A stretch of DNA of 36,898 nucleotides from an uncultured bacterium (GTDB lineage Bacteria > Bacillota > Clostridia > Oscillospirales > Oscillospiraceae): contig CATKXO010000029.1 of the NCBI GenBank assembly GCA_949840775.1, forward strand, positions 1 through 36,898, in the 5' to 3' direction. Both the position numbers and the translations under genes were made by a program. Below the pieces are notes generated by a model. The model saw nothing but the letters and a program-made list of their open reading frames with translations. It was not told the origin of the DNA and did not search any database. Positions 32,498-36,898 of this stretch are shown piece by piece. How positions within the stretch are numbered: the first letter of the stretch is position 1; every line of letters begins with the position of its first letter.

Positions 32498-32577
32498 TGT
32501 GGGGCCCGGCCCCCTGGCCGGGCCATCCTGATTTAGAGTATGCCCCGCCGAGGGCGGCGGGGCCCACAGCCCCTACA
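32498..32577. repeat. REP pair, family B (GTGG type), copy B3
   Basis: GTGG then GGCCCGGCC / GGCCGGGCC, a linker, then the inverted hairpin GCCCCGCC / GGCGGGGC ending CCCACA at 32568. A fragment reading CCCCTACA, like the end of a family-A element, follows at 32570-32577. The element starts 12 bases past the hgdB stop. Confidence 0.83.
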
Positions 32578-32630
32578 GCGTAACGCTGTAAAAAAAGCGT
32601 TCAGTTGCAGGAAGCCTGTGGAATGCCATA

Positions 32631-32660
32631 TTGACAGTTCTCCTGCAAAAATGGTATAAT
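32631..32660 (+). promoter_or_regulatory. Strong sigma-A promoter of gcdC-gcdD-gcdB
   Basis: Consensus TTGACA and TATAAT boxes are separated by 18 bases. A leader of about 110 bases follows with a CCTCCCG / CGGGAGG hairpin and a GCCGGCCGGCC stretch. No known riboswitch is recognisable in it. Confidence 0.9.
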
Positions 32661-32778
32661 GTTCCCAATTTCGGTTTTCCTCCCGTCCCTGGGGGCGGGA
32701 GGGGGACCGCAAAGCCGCGTTCTGCCGCCGGGTATGCCGGCCGGCCGGACCAAAATAATGTAAAGGGGAAAAGAAGCT

Positions 32779-33198
32779 ATGAATTACAATGTGACCGTCA
32801 ACGGCAAGGTCTACAACGTCTCCGTTGAGAGGACAGGCGCCGCTGCCCCCGCCGCTCCCGCTCCCGTGGCCGCCGCGCCTGTGGTTGCCCCCGCTCCCGC
32901 AGCTGCTCCGGCCCCCGCCGCCGCTCCTGCGCCCGCTCCCGCCCCTGCGCCCGCCGCGGCTCCTGCCGCTGCCCCCGCCGCCGGCGAGACTGCCGTGAAG
33001 AGCCCCATGCCCGGCAACATCTTTAAGGTGGAGTGCTCTGTGGGCCAGTCCGTCCAGGCTGGCGATGTCCTCATCGTCCTGGAGGCCATGAAGATGGAGA
33101 TCGAGGTCTCCGCCCCCGTGGCCGGCACCGTCAAGGCCGTGTCCGCCACCGTGGGCACCGCCGTCAACACCGACGACCTGCTGGTTACCCTGGGCTGA
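32779..33198 (+). CDS. gcdC: Glutaconyl-CoA decarboxylase biotin carrier
   Basis: 139 residues. A short N-terminal part (MNYNVTVNGKVYNVSVER) is followed by an Ala-Pro linker (about residues 21-68), then a biotinyl domain with EAMKMEIEV; Lys105 is the expected biotin site. The biotin accepts CO2 from glutaconyl-CoA at GcdA and gives it up at GcdB, where the release drives Na+ export. The flexible linker lets the domain swing between the two. The last 73 residues differ at only four positions from the C-terminus of the next gene product. It is the first gene of the three-gene unit behind the 32631 promoter. Confidence 0.95.
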   Translation: MNYNVTVNGKVYNVSVERTGAAAPAAPAPVAAAPVVAPAPAAAPAPAAAPAPAPAPAPAAAPAAAPAAGETAVKSPMPGNIFKVECSVGQSVQAGDVLIVLEAMKMEIEVSAPVAGTVKAVSATVGTAVNTDDLLVTLG

Positions 33199-33216
33199 TA
33201 AGGGGGAGTTTCAACT

Positions 33217-33888
33217 ATGCCAAGTACGAATCCGGATAAGTATATCCTGCACCCCTTTGAACCGCTGACCGTCCCGGAAGCCCTGCTGACGGCAGTCTGC
33301 GGCCTGCTGGTGGTCTTCCTGATGCTGGCCATGCTCATGGTGGTGATCTACGTCATCTCCTGGGTGGTGCAGCAGATCGACGCCAAGCGCAAGCCCGCCG
33401 CTGCCCCCGCCAAGAAGGCGGCGCCCGCCCCCAAGCCTGCGGCAGCTCCTGCGGCCCCCGCTCAGGACGAGGGTGAGCTGGTAGCCGTGATGATGGCCGC
33501 CGTGGCCGAGGAGTCCGGGATGCCCATGGGTTCCTTCCAGATTACCAACATTGCCTCCGTTCCTGTGATGGCGGCTCCTGCCGCCGCTCCCGCACCTGTA
33601 GCCGCCGCCCCTGCGCCGGCTCCCGCGCCTGCCCCGGCCCCTGCTGCGGCTCCTGCCGCTGCCCCCGCCGCCGGCGAGACCGCCGTGAAGAGCCCCATGC
33701 CGGGCAACATCTTCAAGGTGGAGTGCTCCGTGGGACAGTCCGTCAACGCGGGCGATGTGCTCATCGTGCTGGAAGCCATGAAGATGGAGATCGAGGTGTC
33801 CGCCCCCGTGGCCGGCACCGTCAAGGCTGTGGCTGCTTCCGTGGGCACCGCTGTCAACACCGATGACCTGCTGGTCACCATCGGTTGA
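33217..33888 (+). CDS. GcdD (OadG-like) fused to a biotinyl domain
   Basis: 223 residues. Residues 1-55 carry one transmembrane helix (LLTAVCGLLVVFLMLAMLM followed by more hydrophobic residues), as in delta/gamma subunits of Na+-pumping decarboxylases (GcdD, OadG). A Lys/Ala/Pro stretch and the delta-type block ELVAVMMAAVAEESG (about 87-101) follow. A second Ala-Pro linker then leads into a full biotinyl domain with EAMKME, biotin Lys189. The delta subunit of Acidaminococcus is about half this length and has no biotinyl domain. The product could act as membrane anchor and second biotin carrier at once. The start has GGGGGAG upstream. It lies between gcdC and gcdB. Confidence 0.9.
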   Translation: MPSTNPDKYILHPFEPLTVPEALLTAVCGLLVVFLMLAMLMVVIYVISWVVQQIDAKRKPAAAPAKKAAPAPKPAAAPAAPAQDEGELVAVMMAAVAEESGMPMGSFQITNIASVPVMAAPAAAPAPVAAAPAPAPAPAPAPAAAPAAAPAAGETAVKSPMPGNIFKVECSVGQSVNAGDVLIVLEAMKMEIEVSAPVAGTVKAVAASVGTAVNTDDLLVTIG

Positions 33889-33903
33889 AAGGAGGGGTAG
33901 AGT

Positions 33904-35061
33904 ATGGAATTTTTTAGTCGAGTTGTTGTAGCAATCGCATCCGGTTCTGGCTTTGCCCATCTGGACTGGCGGACCGCGCTCATGCTGTTCATCGCCTGTG
34001 TGCTGCTGTACATGGGCATCGGCAAGGGTTTTGAGCCCCTGCTGCTGGTTCCCATTGCCTTCGGTATGCTGCTGGCCAACCTGCCCATCACCGGCCTGAT
34101 GAACGAGCCGGTATACGACGCCGCCACCCACAGCGGCACCGTGGGCTTTATGTGGGTGCTCTATCAGGGCGTACAGTACGCCATCTATCCGTCGATTATC
34201 TTTATGGGCATCGGCGCGATGACGGACTTTGGCCCCCTGCTGGCCAACCCTGTGTCCCTGCTGCTGGGCGCCGCCGCTCAGCTGGGTATCTTTGCCGCCT
34301 TCCTGATGGCCCTGCTCCTGGGCTTTGAGCCCAGTGAGGCCGCCGCCATCGGCGTCATCGGCGGCGCTGACGGCCCCACCGCCATCCTGACGGCCTCAAA
34401 GCTGGCCGTGGGCCTGCTGCCGGCCATCGCCATCGCGGCCTACTCCTACATGGCTCTGATCCCTCTGATTCAGCCCCCGCTGATGAAGCTGATGACCACC
34501 AAGGAGATGCGCCAGGTGAAGATGAGCCAGCTGCGCAAGGTGTCCAAGACCGAGAAGATCATCTTCCCCATCGCGGTCACCATTTTTGTCATCCTGCTCA
34601 TCCCCGACACCGCTCCCCTGATCGGTATGCTCATGCTGGGCAACCTGTTCCGTGAGTGCGGCGTCACCGAGCGCCTGTCTGACACCGCCCAGAACGCCCT
34701 CATCAACATCGTCACCATCCCCCTGGGCCTGTCCGTGGGCTTCAAGGCCGACGCAGCTAACTTCCTGAAGAAGGAGACCCTGTTCATCATCGTCCTGGGT
34801 CTGACCGCTTTCCTGCTGTCCACCGCCGGCGGCCTGCTGCTGGGCGATCTGATGTACGTTCTGACCAAGGGCAAGGTCAATCCTCTGATTGGCTCCGCCG
34901 GCGTGTCCGCCGTACCCATGGCCGCCCGTGTGTCTCAGAACGTGGGTCAGAAGGAGAACCCCTCCAACTTCCTGCTCATGCACGCTATGGGCCCCAACGT
35001 GGCCGGCGTGATCGGCTCCGCCTGCGCGGCCGGTTTCATGATCAAGGTGTTTGGCGGCTGA
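33904..35061 (+). CDS. gcdB: Glutaconyl-CoA decarboxylase beta subunit (Na+ pump)
   Basis: 385 residues of the OadB/MmdB/GcdB family, with about nine to eleven hydrophobic segments. The conserved IGVIGGADGPTAI block holds Asp156, which corresponds to the Na+-site Asp of OadB. NPLIGSAGVSAVPMAARVSQ and MHAMGPNVAGVIGSA form the second conserved region. It decarboxylates carboxybiotin and exports Na+ across the cytoplasmic membrane, the energy-conserving step of glutamate fermentation. It is the last gene of the unit; AAAGGAGGGG precedes the start and a strong terminator follows. Confidence 0.97.
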   Translation: MEFFSRVVVAIASGSGFAHLDWRTALMLFIACVLLYMGIGKGFEPLLLVPIAFGMLLANLPITGLMNEPVYDAATHSGTVGFMWVLYQGVQYAIYPSIIFMGIGAMTDFGPLLANPVSLLLGAAAQLGIFAAFLMALLLGFEPSEAAAIGVIGGADGPTAILTASKLAVGLLPAIAIAAYSYMALIPLIQPPLMKLMTTKEMRQVKMSQLRKVSKTEKIIFPIAVTIFVILLIPDTAPLIGMLMLGNLFRECGVTERLSDTAQNALINIVTIPLGLSVGFKADAANFLKKETLFIIVLGLTAFLLSTAGGLLLGDLMYVLTKGKVNPLIGSAGVSAVPMAARVSQNVGQKENPSNFLLMHAMGPNVAGVIGSACAAGFMIKVFGG

Positions 35062-35079
35062 TCTCCCTTTATCCGTAAC

Positions 35080-35110
35080 AAACCGGCGCGCCGAGAGGCG
35101 CGCCGGTTTT
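35080..35110 (+). terminator. Terminator of the gcd operon
   Basis: The stem AAACCGGCGCGCC / GGCGCGCCGGTTT with a GAGA loop is followed by TCC and lies 18 bases past the gcdB stop. Very stable, though the T run is short. Confidence 0.85.
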
Positions 35111-35165
35111 CCTGTGCCTGAAACGCGGGCCGCTGCGAAAAAAATTAAAAATTTGGAAAAACCTC

Positions 35166-35194
35166 TTGCATTTTGAAGAGAGCTGTGCTATACT
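35166..35194 (+). promoter_or_regulatory. tRNA-Arg promoter
   Basis: TTGCAT and TATACT are separated by 17 bases, 36 bases upstream of the tRNA. Confidence 0.85.
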
Positions 35195-35230
35195 AATCAA
35201 GCTGTCAAGAGGAAAACCTCTTTGCGGTAT

Positions 35231-35307
35231 GCGGGCGTAGCTCAGTTGGATAGAGTGACTGGCTACGAACCAGTAGGTCGGGGGTTCGAATCCCTTCGCC
35301 CGTACCA
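35231..35307 (+). tRNA. tRNA-Arg (anticodon ACG)
   Basis: The acceptor GCGGGCG pairs with CGCCCGT (a G-U at the first pair), followed by A and an encoded CCA. The anticodon stem ACTGG / CCAGT has the loop CTACGAA (ACG). The T-loop is GGTTCGAATCC. 77 bases including CCA. The ACG anticodon is read as inosine and requires TadA. Confidence 0.95.
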
Positions 35308-35334
35308 GCCTGTGTCGCCAAAAAAGATACAGGC

Positions 35335-35375
35335 GAGAAACACCACATAAAAATGTGGTGTTTCTCATTTTTTTA
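35335..35375 (+). terminator. Terminator after tRNA-Arg
   Basis: The stem GAGAAACACCACAT / ATGTGGTGTTTCTC with an AAAA loop is followed by ATTTTTTTA. A smaller GCCTGT / ACAGGC hairpin precedes it. Confidence 0.9.
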
Positions 35376-35543
35376 GCAAAAATCAAAGAAAACAAGACAG
35401 AAAAGTTGAGACTTGAAATTTCTGGAAGCGTAATTTTGAAATAACGTGAAAAAAATGCAAATCGGCCCATTTTTGGCCTTTTTAGAAGCTGGAGTGTTTC
35501 GAACTCCCGAGCGATTCCAAGCAATTTAAAAAAGAAGAAAATT
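35376..35543. other. AT-rich stretch with no gene found
   Basis: Together with the terminators on both sides this makes a gap of about 310 bases between tRNA-Arg and the broken gene at 35618. It is much AT-richer than the rest of the window. I found no ORF with a ribosome site and no copy of the tRNA 3' end that would mark an attachment site. It likely belongs to the mobile-element remnant that follows. Confidence 0.5.
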
Positions 35544-35594
35544 AGCCGCCCTCGGCCTGTCGGAAACTCCCGATGAGCCGAGGGCGGCTTTTTT
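35544..35594 (+). terminator. Long-loop hairpin with T run
   Basis: AGCCGCCCTCGGC and GCCGAGGGCGGCT pair across a 20-base loop and are followed by TTTTT. It lies 24 bases upstream of the broken gene at 35618, where it could also act as a leader attenuator. Confidence 0.7.
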
Positions 35595-35617
35595 GTTTCA
35601 AAGAGGGGGAAGTCAAT

Positions 35618-36148
35618 ATGTCATACAGGAAAGTCTATTTTCGCACCCGAACCGAGGGCTATACCTCCGGCTGGTCAAGCGACGCCGACAGGGCCGCCTT
35701 CAAAGAGGAAAGCCGCCGCCTGTTCCAAGAGTTGGGGTGGACGGTTACCCTTGGCTGTAACGGCGGCTGTGACACAGTGACCAAGGATCGGCAGGACCTC
35801 TACCTCCACCCCAGCAGTTTCAGTGGTGTGCTGGATGAGGACAACATCCAGTCTCTAAAAGAGTAGCTGGCGCAAGCACGGACCTTTCGCTGCTATCACG
35901 TTGACCGCTATGAGGAATACCAAGACCTGAACGACGATGAATACCGGGCGAAGCTGGAGGCAAAACGGGATGAGATCACGGCCTATATCCTGGAAAAATG
36001 CAGAACGAAGCGCAGCAATCTCTACATTGTGGCCCCCGTTGCGGTTCGTGTCGCAGAGCACTTTGAAGTCTGCCGTCTGTGCGACAAAGACAGACACAAT
36101 AAGTCTGTGATATGTTGTGTCACCGAAGGGGGGGCAGGGAATGAATGA
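35618..36148 (+). pseudogene. Mobile-element protein gene broken by an amber codon
   Basis: The ATG at 35618 has GGGGGAAG upstream. The frame reads 82 codons (MSYRKVYFRTRTEGYTSGW to NIQSLKE) to a TAG at 35864-35866. The same frame then stays open for 93 more codons with coding-like sequence (LAQARTFRCYHVDRYEEY, EICRLCDKD-like FEVCRLCDKDRHN) to a TGA at 36146-36148. The simplest reading is one longer gene in which a CAG (Gln) became TAG. The N-terminal part resembles hypothetical proteins of clostridial mobile elements from memory; its function is unknown. The C-terminus may also be cut short. Confidence 0.7.
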
Positions 36149-36174
36149 TAGAAGAAATGTATCCATACGATATC

Positions 36175-36210
36175 AAAGCGGCTGTTTCCAGTAATGGAAA
36201 CAGCCGCTTT
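36175..36210 (+). terminator. Terminator before the recombinase gene
   Basis: The stem AAAGCGGCTGTTTCCA / TGGAAACAGCCGCTTT with a GTAA loop can work in both directions. Confidence 0.85.
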
Positions 36211-36234
36211 CCTTTCCTCAGATATAACTCCAAA

Positions 36235-36262
36235 TTGCATAAAATCATGGCTCCTCTAAAAT
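36235..36262 (+). promoter_or_regulatory. Candidate promoter of the recombinase gene
   Basis: TTGCAT and TAAAAT are separated by 16 bases, about 28 bases upstream of the start codon. Confidence 0.6.
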
Positions 36263-36290
36263 AAAGCTACCATAAAAAAGGAGGAGCAAT

Positions 36291-36884
36291 ATGAACACAT
36301 ACGGATACATCCGGGTTTCCACCAAAGAGCAGAACGAGGACAGGCAGCTGGTCGCCATGAGGGCGTTTGGCGTGACGTCTGACCACATTGTCCTGGACAA
36401 GCAGAGCGGCAAGGACTTCGACCGCCCCGGCTACCGGCGGCTGGTACACAAGCTAAAAGCCGGGGACACCCTTGTCATCAAGAGCATCGACCGGCTGGGT
36501 CGCAATTATGAGGAGATTCTGGAGCAGTGGCGGCTGCTGACCAAGGAGAAGCAGGCAGCCATTGTGGTGCTGGACATGCCTCTGCTGGACACCCGGCAGG
36601 GGCGGGACCTGACGGGGATGCTGATTGCCGACATCGTCCTTCAGCTGCTAAGCTACGTGGCCCAGACGGAGCGGGAGTTCAACCGCCAGCGCCAAGCGGA
36701 GGGTATTGCGGCGGCCAAGGCCAGAGGGGTCCACTTTGGGCGCAATTTCAAGGACCGGGGTGAAAACTACGGGAGCGTTATGGCCGCCTGGAAACGGGGG
36801 GAGCTGTCTGACCGGGCGGCGGCGAGAGAGCTGGGGGTGGCCCACGGAACCTTCCAGCGGTGGCGCAAGGCCGAATTTGGCTAA
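36291..36884 (+). CDS. Serine recombinase (resolvase/invertase type)
   Basis: 197 residues, the usual length of small serine recombinases; complete. The N-terminal catalytic domain starts YGYIRVSTKEQNEDRQ with the nucleophile Ser at residue 10, followed by DRPGYRRLVHKLKAGD, IKSIDRLGRNYEEI and the long E-helix with AQTEREFNRQRQAEGIAAAKARG. The C-terminal helix-turn-helix is ELSDRAAARELGVAHGTFQRW. Such enzymes resolve cointegrates or invert DNA segments at short sites. AAGGAGGAG precedes the start. No crossover sites are evident in the 14 bases left in the window; with the broken gene upstream it suggests a decaying mobile element next to tRNA-Arg. Confidence 0.95.
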   Translation: MNTYGYIRVSTKEQNEDRQLVAMRAFGVTSDHIVLDKQSGKDFDRPGYRRLVHKLKAGDTLVIKSIDRLGRNYEEILEQWRLLTKEKQAAIVVLDMPLLDTRQGRDLTGMLIADIVLQLLSYVAQTEREFNRQRQAEGIAAAKARGVHFGRNFKDRGENYGSVMAAWKRGELSDRAAARELGVAHGTFQRWRKAEFG

Positions 36885-36898
36885 TAAAGCGTGGGTTG

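Noticed and set aside
29868-32567. An 899-codon antisense frame over hgdA-hgdB, and similar long antisense frames at 27288-29552 and 3766-5982
   Set aside because: They are shadows of high-GC genes whose third positions are mostly G or C. The translations are low-complexity Gly/Val/Leu/His, there are no ribosome sites, and the opposite strands carry clear known proteins.
32569-32600. Terminator TACAGCG / CGCTGTA after hgdB
   Set aside because: The stem is short and is followed by A, not T, on the plus strand, so it would not end hgdB transcription.
32661-32778. Riboswitch in the gcdC leader
   Set aside because: Only simple GC-rich hairpins are visible; no known aptamer core could be matched and there is no clear terminator before the start codon.
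32839-33670. GCTCCCGCCCCTGCG-type tandem runs looking like a CRISPR or minisatellite
   Set aside because: They are the Ala-Pro linkers of the two biotin-carrier proteins, in frame, with no spacer/repeat periodicity. No CRISPR array or cas gene was seen in the window.
35231-35543. Attachment site at the 3' end of tRNA-Arg
   Set aside because: I found no second copy of the tRNA 3' end downstream, and the recombinase is a serine type that does not usually use tRNA ends.
35864-35866. UAG recoding (readthrough or pyrrolysine) in the gene at 35618
   Set aside because: There is no downstream structure or pyrrolysine gene in view, and the gene is in mobile debris. A nonsense mutation is simpler.

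Overview
The window comes from a high-GC, anaerobic, probably endospore-forming Firmicute of the Oscillospiraceae type (the Flavonifractor / Oscillibacter / Intestinimonas neighbourhood; genus not fixed from sequence alone). The reasons are the complete hydroxyglutarate pathway of glutamate fermentation with a Na+-pumping glutaconyl-CoA decarboxylase, a yaaL-bofA sporulation pair, rubrerythrin, SLH-domain surface proteins, and consistent AGGAGG ribosome sites with sigma-A type promoters.

Layout. 1-3.5 kb: the end of a HAD phosphatase gene, a 33-codon small ORF, CCA-adding enzyme, two tRNA-Ser genes and yaaL-bofA. 3.5-12.7 kb, all minus strand: an SLH protein, then a run read parE -> RAYT transposase -> parC -> yitT -> a small VbhA-like protein -> LUD protein -> lipoprotein. 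12.7-24.5 kb: housekeeping and regulatory genes (unknown 152-aa protein, HisD-like dehydrogenase, Suv3-like RNA helicase, rubrerythrin, LytTR/DUF3021 pair, MarR-MATE operon with a clear operator, coaBC, an RCC1-repeat/SLH protein, an AraC regulator). 24.7-35.1 kb, all plus strand: gctA-gctB-gcdA-hgdC-(small repeat ORF)-hgdA-hgdB, then gcdC-gcdD/biotinyl fusion-gcdB from its own strong promoter. 35.2-36.9 kb: tRNA-Arg followed by AT-richer mobile-element debris with an amber-interrupted gene and a serine recombinase.

The glutamate locus forms a working pathway. GctAB moves CoA onto 2-hydroxyglutarate, HgdC (ATP-dependent electron activator) and HgdAB dehydrate 2-hydroxyglutaryl-CoA to glutaconyl-CoA, and GcdABCD decarboxylates it to crotonyl-CoA while exporting Na+.

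The most unusual signal is a REP/RAYT system. A RAYT-type Y1 transposase gene sits between parE and parC. Fifteen short GC-rich hairpins, each preceded by GTAG (family A, 7 copies) or GTGG (family B, 8 copies), are scattered over the window, mostly as inverted pairs in gaps between genes. Two family-B hairpins lie in frame inside the RAYT gene itself, one family-A pair is translated as the leader of a lipoprotein, and pairs separate the functional modules of the glutamate locus. Other points worth a second look are a 34% GC, three-repeat small ORF between hgdC and hgdA, a GcdD-biotinyl fusion beside a nearly identical biotin carrier, an Ala/Lys-rich insertion in GctA, and a bacterial Suv3-like helicase.
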